Counted from the stretch's first letter, positions 24,001 to 34,737 are shown. The stretch is 64,000 bases of DNA from Leishmania mexicana MHOM/GT/2001/U1103 (GCF_000234665.1 NC_018321.1:38594-102593), one strand, 5' to 3'. Made by a program: numbers and translations. Notes: a model not told the origin generated them from the sequence alone.

Positions 24001-25254
24001 CCCAGCAAGCATCAGCTGCGCAGTGCTTGGGTGCTCTTTGTAGAATTTGTTCACGTATGCATCAGAGTCCGACGGCGGCGCCTCACGCTCCCGGGGACCG
24101 TACTTCTGCACCGCCTTCGCCTCGTCGGCCCACAGGCTCGCGTCCACGTAGCCGGCCTTTATGTACTCCCCCATCTGCTCCCGAAACAGAGCAATATGCT
24201 CAGTCTCTGTATGAAGGATCGGCATGGACGTGGCGCTCGACATGATCTGCCCGTCTACAGGCGTCAGCTTCCCAGCCATCGCAAGATCGTAGTACACCTG
24301 GAATAATATCCGCTGCACCGCGAAGCAGGTCATGATGTACGCCGACGACGTACGCGGGTCCGTCAGCACAGCCTGCAGGAACTTCACAACCTGCTCACCA
24401 GGCATTCCCCAGACTATGATCACCTGCGGGTACGTGTCCGCCATCGCGTCGAAGGCGTTCTTGTTCACAGCAGTGTTCTTCGTCGAGTACGGCACCGAGT
24501 ACACCGCCGGCGGGTCGAGCGAGAAGGAGGACAGAGCCGACTCCACCATCTTTAACTCGGAGTCGCCGAACAGCGCACCCGTCAGATACATGAACGCCGT
24601 GCGCCGCGCGCGAATCTTCTTCAGTAGGTGCGTCATTATGATCGTCACCTCTGTCCACGGATCGCCACGCGTGAAGTACACGTTGTTGTTCCACGTGCGC
24701 ACCGCATTCGACCCGGTGAAAGGAGCCAGGAACATCAAGTCCTTGTCCTTAAACGCGTCACTTTTCATGACAGTCGACAGCAACATGTCAGAAAACGGTC
24801 CAATCACGCCAAGAAGCGTCGGGTGGTCTTCGAGCGCCTTCTGCACGACGGCAATGATGTCGGACTTGCTGACAGCTGGGTCAGGGTTCACGATCTTGAT
24901 CGGCCGCCCGTTACTAGTCGTGTAGTTAGTCACGTACATCGCGGAATCGATGCCTAGCCACACCGCCTTCGCATCTTTCTCAGTGGATGGGTCGAGGGAA
25001 TACGTAGCGTTCAGTAGGTAGATCGGGTTCGTTGCGGGGTCCTTGTTGTCGGCAGCCAATGCAGGCGGCGCAGCGCAGAGGGCTGCTGCCACCACCGCGA
25101 GCACAGCAAGAGCCACCAACCGCAAACCACGCCGCCACGCAGACACCCGCAACGCCTCGAGCGCGCGTTTGTGGCGCCGGCAGCTCACACCGTCACTCAC
25201 GCCCACGCAACGGGTGACCCGGCAAGTGGTGGCAGCCACTGTCCAGCACGCCAT
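21019..25254 (-). CDS. Receptor-type adenylate cyclase AC2 (most divergent ectodomain)
   Basis: Predicted 1411-aa receptor cyclase. Hydrophobic signal/anchor at 44-66; two-lobed binding-protein-like ectodomain; membrane span about 907-930; cyclase domain with metal Asp at 954 and all other catalytic residues intact. The ectodomain and membrane span clearly differ from both the AC1/AC3 and AC4/AC6 types. Identity with the other copies becomes near complete just inside the membrane, from the RDNDAAPKDGDEP motif onward. The C-terminus is shared with AC3/AC4 except for one replaced segment of about 25 residues after the motif RLWRR. The start is the ATG preceding MACWTV; a plausible splice acceptor lies at 25322. 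A third ligand specificity within the array is a reasonable inference. Confidence 0.95.
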   Translation of the reverse strand: MACWTVAATTCRVTRCVGVSDGVSCRRHKRALEALRVSAWRRGLRLVALAVLAVVAAALCAAPPALAADNKDPATNPIYLLNATYSLDPSTEKDAKAVWLGIDSAMYVTNYTTSNGRPIKIVNPDPAVSKSDIIAVVQKALEDHPTLLGVIGPFSDMLLSTVMKSDAFKDKDLMFLAPFTGSNAVRTWNNNVYFTRGDPWTEVTIIMTHLLKKIRARRTAFMYLTGALFGDSELKMVESALSSFSLDPPAVYSVPYSTKNTAVNKNAFDAMADTYPQVIIVWGMPGEQVVKFLQAVLTDPRTSSAYIMTCFAVQRILFQVYYDLAMAGKLTPVDGQIMSSATSMPILHTETEHIALFREQMGEYIKAGYVDASLWADEAKAVQKYGPREREAPPSDSDAYVNKFYKEHPSTAQLMLAGWLSGSLIAQTLHASLWTVDRKTYKAGLFDQSRYVIGGDIVIGDYGGPCTAIAKFLGAVCYCNQGGRASVLEGVFNAAWVTIPQAVFNYPQSACYLDKIALSKPLNVLTLNFSDLPKLRKAAVDMVKVIPLAVSKQRLDFSAFNPAMLNVTRETAQDVLDWEYLNYSVDVVTGPLLRSIDLSGLLVISPVFNRPNILVKKENYLFLMPTLEQEIYVLYLELLSVRAETSIGETVNFVLHEYTSADVRDITAVARKTAATFNVPNPIVKAVSSGTSVRSSLAPDMINFVLGVTDDDVDVIASFLSRNPLAIVVISFVDLSHEYERLTRAFSKHFNAVQARLMSFTNLPLWSDTSPDSLEAYPLLKLFNAIFPEPENHTPGLLRDLLSIVFIQAVAYGDGGFAKPTSLHESAYKKGVINAYSVTLGRFTWNCTTTTTGLECLYRNYGAQSIVILSMERMLDPTVPQVSSPSTPTMEYRPRLKLDKLTPSQRNGLIVGLVLLTVVFLVVIPLGLYCCREGRDNDAAPKDGDEPVTLVFTDIESSTALWAALPQLMTEAIAAHHRVIRQLVKKYGCYEVKTIGDSFMIACKSAHSAVSLACEIQTKLLRYGWGTAALDSAYRELELARVDTLDDYVPPTAQLSEEEYAALWCGLRVRVGIHTGLADIRYDEVTRGYDYYGDTSNMAARTEAVANGGQVIATEAAWWALSNDERAGIAHTAMGPQGLRGVPFAVEMFQLNAVPGRRHAALRTEIEAIVPDETATETASSAAGALLSSVGTMNGPAAGVAFVLASCFAPYPVAQRVRELQPLLGKWGVGAPPRSRAVSEEDYCQGLVNRLAVRITTVSQARQQMRNNEAGVSGDIQNFISSGLLNPFLGEGSFVADGARARHSGLTAVPPSAEPSAMRESRLWRRSTLNGLTLSRGSSSKKGSLSVNTAGFHDEVVPFTAQASRRPSEEHNSRSASVSCEVVVVRMPMKLGCRRRPSLLEPLAEDVTDEA

Positions 25255-25872
25255 CAGCAGGAAAGAGAGGGAGGAGGGGCGCAGCGGGTCGCTTCGACGC
25301 GAGAGGGAGACGTGGCCAACCCTAGGCGAGGCGGGAAGCGGGGCACAGGAAGAGGCGAAGAAGGCCGGCCAAGGGAGGGTGGGTGGCACACGTGCGCGAG
25401 ACAGAGCACGGGGGGAGGAAGACAGGCCCACCCCGCAGAGAAATCCGGCGTGACGAGGGCGCACGCAGGACGCACAGAAGAGAGGCGAACAGCTCAGGGA
25501 GCACGCAGAGAGCGGGGAGGCGCAAGGGGAGCACGGCTCTGCAAACAAATGCGGGAACACGGCGGCAGGTGCGATGCCTACAAAGGGAGGGGAGGGGGGC
25601 AGGGGCACAGATGGCCCCACGCACACGCACTGGCACGGATGGCAGAGAGGGTACAGACAAAGGGTATACACAACAACGCAAGTTCAATGTTATACAAATC
25701 AAGGAAAATAAAGAGAGAGCTACGTAGACACGCCTGTACGTTTCATAGCCCGGCAAAGGGGGAGGCGGGGATCGGCCTCTGCCGTTGGTGATGCGCGCAC
25801 GTGCAGAGATGCATACACCAAACAAAATACACAGTTGGCAAAGATACAGATGCACACACAAGGCCAAAAACA

Positions 25873-25908
25873 GGGGAGGGGAGGGAGGAGGGGAGGGGAG
25901 GGGAGGGG
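25873..25908 (+). repeat. G-rich tract with G-quadruplex potential
   Basis: Repeated GGGGA/GGGA units giving at least seven G-runs of three or more. On the transcribed strand this is a C/T tract that could guide trans-splicing and polyadenylation. Confidence 0.6.
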
Positions 25909-27949
25909 CAGACCTGGAGAACAAAAAAAAACTCCAGAGAAGCAGAGAGAAGTCGAAGAGGCCGTAACGTTGTGCAGCACAGCCGTGCACAGTCGGGGGA
26001 GGGGGAGTGGTAGCCCTCACAGCAGATGTGCGCTTGGCACGGGCAAGCGAGAGAGAGTCCGTGAGGAGCGGAGAGGTGGGGCGCGAGCCTGAATAACACT
26101 TGTGGGACGCAGCCAATACAGCAACAGCCGAGAGCAGCTCGAGAGCGAAAGGGTGAATACAGTGGAAGCAGAAACGGTCTTGTGGGACTCTGTCGCGGTA
26201 ACGGTGGTGTTCGGTATGTGGCGCCGTGTATGCGCGGGTATACGGGTGTGAGGCAGCAATCTGGCGTATCTGTTTCTTGTGCGCCTGTGACCTCTTCAGT
26301 CCACAGGTGCACACAGAAGCACGCGAACACCCAAGCACGCCTGAAGGGGGCGGCAGGATGACCAAGGAAATAGGCAAAACGCGTGTGCGCAATGCGCTGC
26401 CGTACAACCTCTTGCGTCCTCGCACACAGGGAAGCAATGTGGAGAACACAGGAAGTGGGCAAGGAGGGCGGAGACCGATCACCGGTGATGCCGCGTGCAA
26501 AGCGGGGCTGCTCACCGCCCCTTCCTCGGCCCTATTTCCTTTCGGGGACTTCAGATGACGGAAGATTCTCCCGTCAGCGTCGTTGGTGCTGCCGGCGCTG
26601 CTTCTCAGTGTCTGTCTACGCTTCCCGCTGGCAGTCCTCCGCCGCTTCACCGTTTTCTCTGTCGCCCACAAACGAAACAGGCACAATGGTGAGCAGAGGG
26701 GGGAGAGCTGCGTTGTGTCTCTGTGTGTGTGTGTGTGTATGTGTGTGTATGTGCGTGTGCGTGTATCGGACAGAGATGGGAAGCGAGAGCGCAGGAACAG
26801 TGAGCAGTCACCTGCTCACCGATAGGCGTACGTGCAGCGACAGCAATGCGAGAAAGCGAACTATAGATGAGAACGCGGCGAGAGTGTGGAGACAGACGTC
26901 AAACCCCGTAGGCGTGTTTGTGGGTGGGTGTCTTTCAGGCCTTGAGTCGATGTTGTGCAGGGCGGAAGGAGGCGCGTGAGGGGAGCGGGGACGGCGAAGA
27001 GACAGACGCCAAACAGAGTGTTCACGCATGGGCGTTCCACGTACGCGCGCACATCAACAAGAAACGTCAGGAGAGGCGGAGGAGAAGCTGGTGAGTGGGG
27101 CACGGATGCAGAACCTTGACACAGAGTAGCATATAAGGGGGCACACCACGGCAACAGTGACAAGCTCGTCGAAGTCCCCCTCCCACACACACAGACACGC
27201 AAGCGCAAGCACACAGAGAAGAGATGCGTGCCTGAGTGGAGTGATCAAGCTAGGCCGTCCAAGCGGAAGGACATCGCCTGAATCGATGCGCTGCTGCACA
27301 GCGCGAGTGAGAGATACGCTGTCGCTGAACAGAGCAGCAGAGGTGAAGTGCGGCCGGGAAGGCAGGGGAAGGGAGGCAGCGAGTCGCCCGTGCATGCTTG
27401 CCTGTGCGTGGAGAATGGCCAGAGAGAAGAGCGTCGAGAAAACAGGTCAGACGCACCCACCACGCTGAAGCGTGCGAGATCACATCGGCAGCCCGTCTCC
27501 TGCACGCACCTTTTCGCTTTCCCACTTGGCCACGGCCCGTAGTCCCCACCCCCACCCCCGTCGCCGTTGCGCGCGCACAAACGAACCCGAGCAGACATGC
27601 ATACGCGCATTGTCGTAGGGTGCTGCACGCCCTCCCGCAGGCCCCCTTTGGTGCTCACCTCTACACCAACGTGTCCTGAAGGTGCGACAGCGCCAACTTA
27701 GCCTTTGTTTGGGTGCCCGTGCGTTGGCCCCTGCGTAGTCTTTCGTATGCCCACAGCGTTGCCGTGCCTTTCTTCTCCGCCTAGGGAGGCGTGGAGAGAG
27801 GGAAGTGTGGTGAGGTGACGGCATACGTGCTTCCACCCGACCACTTCCTCCGGTACAGCATAAAATAAAACAAAGAAAAAAAGGAGACCAGCCCTCGGTC
27901 CGAATTCGTCGCCCGGGCCGCAGAGGCCCTCGCGTGTGTGTGCTGACGA

Positions 27950-28010
27950 GGAGGAGGAGGGAGGGGGTCAGGGGGAAGAGGGTGAGGGGAGGGGAGGGGA
28001 GGGGAGGAAG
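27950..28010 (+). repeat. Second G-rich purine tract with G-quadruplex potential
   Basis: Successive GGAGG, GGGGG and GGGGA units, all purine apart from a few bases. Confidence 0.6.
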
Positions 28011-28918
28011 GCGAGGTTCGAATGAAAGCAAACAAGGAAAAGCAAAAACAATCATACGACTGCCACAAGGCACTGAAAATAAATAAGTGAGTGTCACTGG
28101 GAGGGGGGTGAGTGGGAAGGGGGGACGTTGGCCAGACACGGCAACATGAAGGCAAACGAACGAGGAGAAAGAAGCGATCGAGGGAGGGGGAGGAAGGGGG
28201 GCGGAGCTCCCGCTACGGTACGCACCCTTCCGCCGGTATGCGAGGCCCCTTAGCCCCACAAACGCAGACGCGGAGGCGCGTGCGGACACCTCACGCGTTC
28301 ACACATGGAGGGACCCCCATGCGCAATGCACAACGCGAGAAACAAGGTACATCGTAACGAAGAAGGAACAAGAAGGCAGCGGCCGCGCAGCAGATAGCGC
28401 GGCGAAAACGAAGGTTGTGCGTGAGGAAGACAGCACGCAGCAAGGTCGAGCAGCCCAACGCGGAAAAGTGAGCCCCCCCCTCCCACCCCGGAAAACAAAA
28501 CAACAGAGGGCCAAAGGGCCACATCGGGGGGAGGGGGCGATATGAGGTGCCGGTTGAGACAGAAATAAAAACGGCGAGATTGCAGCGCTGCGCTCTGATT
28601 CGAAGCTATACCAGCGCACACACATACAGTACTGAGCGGATGTCTGTTACCTCCTCGATGGCACCGCTAGGCGCCACACGGACGGGGCAACAGCACATGG
28701 AGAAAAGGGAGGAAGAAATAGGCGGAGGAGGGGGGAGAAGGGCATGGGAGAGCAATAAACGAATAGGCACGCAAGGCGCGTCCTGGGGACGCATCCAGTA
28801 TATCTGTGTGTGCGCGGACCTCCGACCCCACAGGCGTGCACAGGCACAAACGTACATATCTTTGCACATGAAAATACACAGCTGTATAAATATACATACA
28901 TCCCACCATATATACATA

Positions 28919-29294
28919 CGCACACCAGCACACTCGCGGCGGGGCATCCCCCCTCCCCCTCCACTGCGATGCGGCATACTCGTGAATCGGGACAAGGCAG
29001 AAAAAAAAAAACAAGGAGGCCACGAGGGATGAGAAGTGGCGGAGAGTCCGAGGGTGTGTGGGGTAAAATGGCAAGATCAGTAAAACGAAAGCACGAGTCG
29101 TCCACGGACAGTCAGAGCGCAACCTCAAGACACACGAACGTGAGCAAAAACCCAGCACGGCTGACACGCACACACAAGACACCAACATGCGCTGGGCTAC
29201 CAGTATCGAGCCATCAGCCGCGGAAGTGCCTCGGCAGACCCCTCATACACAAAGGCACAAAAACACTAGAAGACCCTCAGGCCAGAGGATAGAT
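28919..29294. repeat. Distal 3' flank shared by AC3 and AC4, copy 1
   Basis: Matches 33980-34354, differing in an A-run length and a few bases near the junction with the 382-bp block. It defines how far the AC3 and AC4 3' flanks stay identical; the match beyond the left end of the AC4 copy is hidden by the gap. Confidence 0.85.
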
Positions 29295-29676
29295 GGTCGG
29301 ACAGAGAAGGGGTGCGGGGTAGGAGTGGCCGTGGTCATGTCTGCCGATACCCCTCACGCACAGAGGGGGAGGCAGTGGCACCATTCTCAGCCGAGGCACA
29401 GGTGAACGCGCTGTCGCACACACGCTGCTCCCCTCTCCCGCGTCGCACATCTCAGAAGGCGGTGGGGGGCATCTGTGGAGGGGCGGGGGTGACGGCGGAG
29501 TCCGAATCGGCACGCCTTGCACTAAGCGCACACATCATCCCGCTCGCGTCATGCTGTGCGCAGCCATTCACTCAACCCCGCCACGGAGCGCACACAGCAC
29601 AGAGACGTGATGCGAAGCAAAACAAGCCTGCCACCACCGGCACAGCTGCCGAAGGCGAGCTCCCGGCCCCCCCAGA
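29295..29676 (-). repeat. Conserved 382-bp cyclase 3' UTR block, copy 3 (AC3)
   Basis: Directly follows the AC3 stop codon; same block as after AC2, AC4 and ACX. Confidence 0.9.
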
Positions 29677-32600
29677 CTACGCCTCATCGGTCACATCCTC
29701 CGCCAACGGCTCCAGCAAGCTTGGGCGGCGGCGGCACCCTAGCTTCATCGGCATTCGCACAACGACCACCTCGCAAGACACGCTCGCACTCCGCGAATTG
29801 TGCGCCTCTGAAGGCCGCCGCGACGCCTGAGCTGTGAAGGGCACCACCTCATCATGGAACCCCGCGAAGCTCAAACTGCAGTGATCCTTTCCTACCAACG
29901 TCGCCAACGGTAAGAAACCACCCGAGACCGGTCGTCTCCAGAGACGCGACTCGCGCATCGCAGACGGTTCCGCAGAGGGCGGCACCGCTGTCAGCCCCGA
30001 ATGCCGTGCCCTCGCGCCGTCTGCGACAAAGCTGCCCTCACCCAGGAACGGGTTCAGCAATCCACTAGAGATAAAGTTCTGTATATCTCCTGACACCCCA
30101 GCCTCGTTGTTGCGCATCTGCTGGCGGGCCTGCAACACCGTCGTAATGCGAACCGCAAGACGGTTCACCAGCCCCTGGCAGTAGTCCTCCTCGCTCACAG
30201 CACAACTCCGCGGCGGCGCGCCAACGCCCCACTTGCCCAGCAGCGGCTGCAGCTCCCGCACGCGCTGCGCAACGGGGTACGGCGCAAAGCAGCTCGCCAG
30301 CACGAAGGCAACGCCAGCAGCAGGGCCGTTCATCGTCCCCACAGACGACAGCAGCGCGCCTGCAGCGCTCGAGGCCGTCTCCGTCGCTGTCTCATCCGGC
30401 ACGATCGCCTCGATCTCAGTGCGCAGCGCAGCGTGACGGCGGCCAGGCACAGCGTTCAGCTGGAACATCTCCACCGCGAACGGCACGCCGCGCAGCCCTT
30501 GCGGCCCCATCGCCGTGTGCGCAATGCCCGCGCGCTCGTCGTTCGACAGCGCCCACCACGCCGCCTCCGTCGCGATAACCTGCCCGCCATTCGCAACAGC
30601 CTCCGTGCGCGCAGCCATGTTCGGCGTGTCACCGTAGTAGTCGTACCCCTTCGTCACCTCGTCGTACCGGATGTCGGCCAGCCCCGTGTGGATCCCCACG
30701 CGCACGCGCAGCCCGCACCACAGCGCAGCGTACTCCTCCCCCCTCAGCCGCGCAGTCGGCGGCACGTAGTCGTCCAGAGTGTCCACGCGCGCAAGCTCGA
30801 ACTTGCGGTACGCGCTGTCCAGCGCCGCAGTACCCCAGTCGTGCCTCAGCAGCTTCGTCTGGATCTCGCACGCAAGGCTCACAGCGCTGTGCGCGCTCTT
30901 GCACGCGATCATGAACGAGTCGCCGATCGTCTTCACCTCGTAGCACCCGTACTTCTTCACCAGCTGCCGGATCACACGGTGGTGCGCAGCAATCGCCTCA
31001 GTCATCAGCTGCGGCAGCGCCGCCCACAGTGCAGTGCTGCTCTCGATGTCCGTGAAGACCAGCGTCACCGGCTCGTCACCGTCCTTCGGCGCGGCGTCGT
31101 TGTCGCGGCTGTCGATACAGCAGCACAGAATCAGCGTGCAAGTTGTGATCAGCACCACACCACCCACGACGCAGCCAGCAATAACGCCGGCGCGTTGCGC
31201 AGGTGTCAGCGCATGCGACCTCTGGCGTGGCCGATACTCCATCGTCGGTGTGCTGGGAGAAGAAACCTGCGGCACCGTCGGGTCCAGCATCCGCTGCATC
31301 GACAATATCTCAATGTTCGACGCGCCGTAGTTCTTGTACACGCACGATTCACCGTTAGTCGTCGCCGTGCAGCCCCATTCGAAATTGCCGAGCGTAAAGC
31401 CGTCCGTCGTGACCCCACCGTTGATGTACACCGCATCCGTTAGCAGCTTCGTCTCCGCCACAGTCGTCGTGAAAACCAGCTCCCGAATGAAGCCGGCTAT
31501 GATCACGTCACGCAGCAGAGACGGCGTGTGGTCAGCGGGGTCGGGGAAGATTTTGTGGAAGCGCCAAAGAATCGGCCAGCGAGCCTCTGCGTCGGCCGAC
31601 GTGTCGGTCCACAGTGGCAGGCTGTTGAGCGACATCAGTCGCGCCTGCACAGACGTTGGCTGCACGGAAAACACTGACCGAAGCTCCTCGTAGTACATCG
31701 TCAGTTCATCAAAGCACACCAAAATCCTGGCATCGGTGTGCTTGGCAAGGAATTTCGAAAAGTGAACGCTGTCGCCATCCTTCATGCCAAGGACGAGATT
31801 AAGGGCCCGTGTTGACAGTACGCCGCTCAAGCTGTCCGTGAAGGAAATGGTGGTGATGGACGGGTCCGGCAAGTTGAAGGTGCCCGCCGTCTTGTACAGA
31901 ATCTCTGAAATGCCATCTACCTCCTCTGCGGAGTACCCGCGTAACACCACGGCCGTGTCCTCACCCACATTCGTATTGGTGCGGAGAGCGTCGATCCTCG
32001 AGTACAGGACGTAAATCTCCTGCTCCAACGTTGGCATCAGGTACACGTAGTTGCGCCTCTGCGTCCGCAGTTGTGGAAGGTTGTACAGCGGGCTTAACAC
32101 GAAGACTTCGCCAACGTTGAGTGCCTCCAAGATGGGCCCGGCAACGATGTCGACAGAATAGTTCGACACCTCCGCGTCAAACAGCGGCTGCGCTTCCGCC
32201 GTCTCTACGTTCAGAAATATCGATCTCACCGCGTACTCTTTGCAGGAGTTTTCGTTGGACACAATGGGCAGTACCTCGTTGAGCTGCATACCCGCATCGA
32301 CCAGCTTCGGATAGCCCTGGTGTAGAAGCGCCAACACACTCACCGCCTTCACGATATCACTTCTCGATGAGCTGCACTCCGATTGCGGGTACCTAAAGCT
32401 CGAGCTCGGCACGCTATCCCACGATGTGTTCTTCAAGACCGTCATGATCGCCGAGTGACCGCCTTGGTTGCAGTAGCAGCTCGCACCCAGGAACTGCGCG
32501 ATCAGTTCGCACGGGCCACCGTAGTCGCCTAGCACGTAGTCGCCACCGATGACGAACCGGTTCTGGTTGAACAGTCCGGCCTTGTACGTCGACCGGTTCA

Positions 32601-33855
32601 CAATCCAGTCCGTCTTCTCGAGCGTCTGCTGCACAAGCGACCCCGATAGCCACCCCAGCACCATCAGTTTCGAAATACTCGGATGCGCCTGAAAGAACTC
32701 CTCCACCGTGTAATTCCGAGAAGGCGGCGCCTCAGACCGCGCTCTCTGCCCCGGCGTCTCCGTACTGTCGTCGTCGGGATAGTAGTCAAAGCTGCCAGAG
32801 TTTTCGATGTAGTGGCGCATCTGCACCTTGAACACCTCCATGTACTCCAGCCTCTCCTCACTGACTGGGGCCGTCGTGGCACTCGCGAGCACCCGACCGT
32901 CCACCGGCTCAATGCTGCCCGCTCTCAGCAGGCGCCTGTACACATCAAGCACAACCCGCTGTATCATTGAGCAGGAGATGATGTACGCCGACGACGTACG
33001 CGGGTCCGTCAGCACCTTTTCGAGGAAATGGATCACCTGCTGCACGGGTGCAGCCCACAAGATGACCACCTGCGGGTGCGTGTCCGCCATCGCGTCAAAG
33101 GCTTCCTCATCCACCTCCACATTGATGTCGGAGTACGGCACGGTATACAAGGCGGCCGGCTCGCGCAACAAGGACGCGAGCGTGTCCTGCACGTACGTCA
33201 TCTCCTCCCTGCCGAAATGCATACCGGTCAAGCGCATGAAGGCAACACGGCGAGCACGGAGTCTGTTGAGAACGTATTGAAGGACAGCCTTGAGCTCCAC
33301 CATCGGCTCAGCGCGGGTGAAGTACACAGAGTCGCTCCAGGTGCGCACGCGGGAGGAGCCGGTGAAGGGAGCGAGCATCATCAGCCCAGATTGGACCACA
33401 TCAGCATTACTTAGGGCTGCCGTAAGGCGTCCATCCAAGTACGGCCCAAGCACGGTGAGCAGCTTCTCTTGACGGGCGAGGGAGTGAAGTATCACCTCCG
33501 CTACGTCATCCAGGTTGTCCTGGTCAGGGTCGGGATGAAGGATCTTGATGGGCCGCCCACCGGCGGCCGTGTACTGGGAGTTGTAGAAAGCCATGTCCAT
33601 GCCTTTCCACAGGGCCTTGGCGTCATTATCGGTGTTAGTCTCGGTCGAATACATAGCGTTCAGAAGGTATACCGGCTCCCGTTCGGCGTCCTTGGTGATC
33701 TCCGCCAGCGCCCACGGTGCGCAGCACAGCACCACACACGCAACAGCAGTCGACACGAGGAGCTGTGCGGCGCGCAGCCGTGACATCGGACGGGCAGCAT
33801 GGTCACCGGCACCGCCGTGGCGGAGGCACCCGCCGAGGGATGGTCGGATCTGCAT
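29677..33855 (-). CDS. Receptor-type adenylate cyclase AC3 (AC1-type receptor with AC4-type tail)
   Basis: Predicted 1392-aa receptor cyclase. The N-terminus, ectodomain and membrane span match AC1 with only scattered changes. The tail and 3' UTR match AC4, so this is a chimera of two lineages. Metal Asp at 936; the second Asp, adenine-site Lys, Asp of YDYYGD and the Asn/Arg pair are present. In the catalytic insert it reads LRGEEY where the other copies have LSEEEY. The start is the ATG of MQIRPSL, as in AC1; the reading frame continues upstream into the gap at 33880 but that part is 5' UTR by comparison with AC1. Confidence 0.95.
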   Translation of the reverse strand: MQIRPSLGGCLRHGGAGDHAARPMSRLRAAQLLVSTAVACVVLCCAPWALAEITKDAEREPVYLLNAMYSTETNTDNDAKALWKGMDMAFYNSQYTAAGGRPIKILHPDPDQDNLDDVAEVILHSLARQEKLLTVLGPYLDGRLTAALSNADVVQSGLMMLAPFTGSSRVRTWSDSVYFTRAEPMVELKAVLQYVLNRLRARRVAFMRLTGMHFGREEMTYVQDTLASLLREPAALYTVPYSDINVEVDEEAFDAMADTHPQVVILWAAPVQQVIHFLEKVLTDPRTSSAYIISCSMIQRVVLDVYRRLLRAGSIEPVDGRVLASATTAPVSEERLEYMEVFKVQMRHYIENSGSFDYYPDDDSTETPGQRARSEAPPSRNYTVEEFFQAHPSISKLMVLGWLSGSLVQQTLEKTDWIVNRSTYKAGLFNQNRFVIGGDYVLGDYGGPCELIAQFLGASCYCNQGGHSAIMTVLKNTSWDSVPSSSFRYPQSECSSSRSDIVKAVSVLALLHQGYPKLVDAGMQLNEVLPIVSNENSCKEYAVRSIFLNVETAEAQPLFDAEVSNYSVDIVAGPILEALNVGEVFVLSPLYNLPQLRTQRRNYVYLMPTLEQEIYVLYSRIDALRTNTNVGEDTAVVLRGYSAEEVDGISEILYKTAGTFNLPDPSITTISFTDSLSGVLSTRALNLVLGMKDGDSVHFSKFLAKHTDARILVCFDELTMYYEELRSVFSVQPTSVQARLMSLNSLPLWTDTSADAEARWPILWRFHKIFPDPADHTPSLLRDVIIAGFIRELVFTTTVAETKLLTDAVYINGGVTTDGFTLGNFEWGCTATTNGESCVYKNYGASNIEILSMQRMLDPTVPQVSSPSTPTMEYRPRQRSHALTPAQRAGVIAGCVVGGVVLITTCTLILCCCIDSRDNDAAPKDGDEPVTLVFTDIESSTALWAALPQLMTEAIAAHHRVIRQLVKKYGCYEVKTIGDSFMIACKSAHSAVSLACEIQTKLLRHDWGTAALDSAYRKFELARVDTLDDYVPPTARLRGEEYAALWCGLRVRVGIHTGLADIRYDEVTKGYDYYGDTPNMAARTEAVANGGQVIATEAAWWALSNDERAGIAHTAMGPQGLRGVPFAVEMFQLNAVPGRRHAALRTEIEAIVPDETATETASSAAGALLSSVGTMNGPAAGVAFVLASCFAPYPVAQRVRELQPLLGKWGVGAPPRSCAVSEEDYCQGLVNRLAVRITTVLQARQQMRNNEAGVSGDIQNFISSGLLNPFLGEGSFVADGARARHSGLTAVPPSAEPSAMRESRLWRRPVSGGFLPLATLVGKDHCSLSFAGFHDEVVPFTAQASRRPSEAHNSRSASVSCEVVVVRMPMKLGCRRRPSLLEPLAEDVTDEA

Positions 33856-33879
33856 CGGAATAGCGAAACGGGCAGCACA

Positions 33880-33979
33880 NNNNNNNNNNNNNNNNNNNNN
33901 NNNNNNNNNNNNNNNNNNNNNNNNNNNNNNNNNNNNNNNNNNNNNNNNNNNNNNNNNNNNNNNNNNNNNNNNNNNNNNN
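33880..33979. other. Assembly gap (100 N) in the AC3 upstream region
   Basis: The left edge is 24 bp upstream of the AC3 start codon. The right edge equals position 28919, a point about 760 bp downstream of a cyclase stop. AC3 coding sequence is complete, but its splice site and the AC4-AC3 intergenic region are missing, of unknown length. Confidence 0.95.
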
Positions 33980-34354
33980 CGCACACCAGCACACTCGCGG
34001 CGGGGCATCCCCCCTCCCCCTCCACTGCGATGCGGCATACTCGTGAATCGGGACAAGGCAGAAAAAAAAAACAAGGAGGCCACGAGGGATGAGAAGTGGC
34101 GGAGAGTCCGAGGGTGTGTGGGGTAAAATGGCAAGATCAGTAAAACGAAAGCACGAGTCGTCCACGGACAGTCAGAGCGCAACCTCAAGACACACGAACG
34201 TGAGCAAAAACCCAGCACGGCTGACACGCACACACAAGACACCAACATGCGCTGGGCTACCAGTATCGAGCCATCAGCCGCGGAAGTGCCTCGGCAGACC
34301 CCTCATACACAAAGGCACAAAAACACTAGAAGACCCTCAGGCCAGAGGGTAGCT
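33980..34354. repeat. Distal 3' flank shared by AC3 and AC4, copy 2
   Basis: Counterpart of 28919-29294, downstream of AC4 and cut on its left by the gap. Confidence 0.85.
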
Positions 34355-34737
34355 GGTCGGACAGAGAAGGGGTGCGGGGTAGGAGTGGCCGTGGTCATGT
34401 CTGCCGATACCCCTCACGCACAGAGGGGGAGGCAGTGGCACCATTCTCAGCCGAGGCACAGGTGAACGCGCTGTCGCACACACGCTGCTCCCCTCTCCCG
34501 CGTCGCACATCTCAGAAGGCGGTGGGGGGCATCTGTGGAGGGGCGGGGGTGACGGCGGAGTCCGAATCGGCACGCCTTGCACTAAGCGCACACATCATCC
34601 CGCTCGCGTCATGCTGTGCGCAGCCATTCACTCAACCCCGCCACGGAGCGCACACAGCACAGAGACGTGATGCGAAGCAAAACAAGCCTGCCACCACCGG
34701 CACAGCTGCCGAAGGCGAGCTCCCGGCCCCCCCCAGA
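34355..34737 (-). repeat. Conserved cyclase 3' UTR block, copy 4 (AC4)
   Basis: Follows the AC4 stop codon. One base longer than the other three copies because of an extra C in a C-run next to the stop. Confidence 0.9.

Larger units (their letters stand above)
25255..28918. other. Unique intergenic region between AC3 and AC2
   Basis: No gene recognised. The first part would be the AC2 5' UTR. It contains strong plus-strand G-rich tracts at 25873-25908 and about 27950-28010 (polypyrimidine on the transcribed strand), and a GT array near 26724-26760. Long open frames here are low-complexity and lack the codon character of the real genes. Confidence 0.6.

Noticed and set aside
25322..26686. 454-codon minus-strand open frame upstream of AC2
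   Set aside because: Low-complexity Pro/Ser/Leu/Cys sequence from C/T-rich intergenic DNA, overlapping the AC2 5' region, with no recognisable domain.
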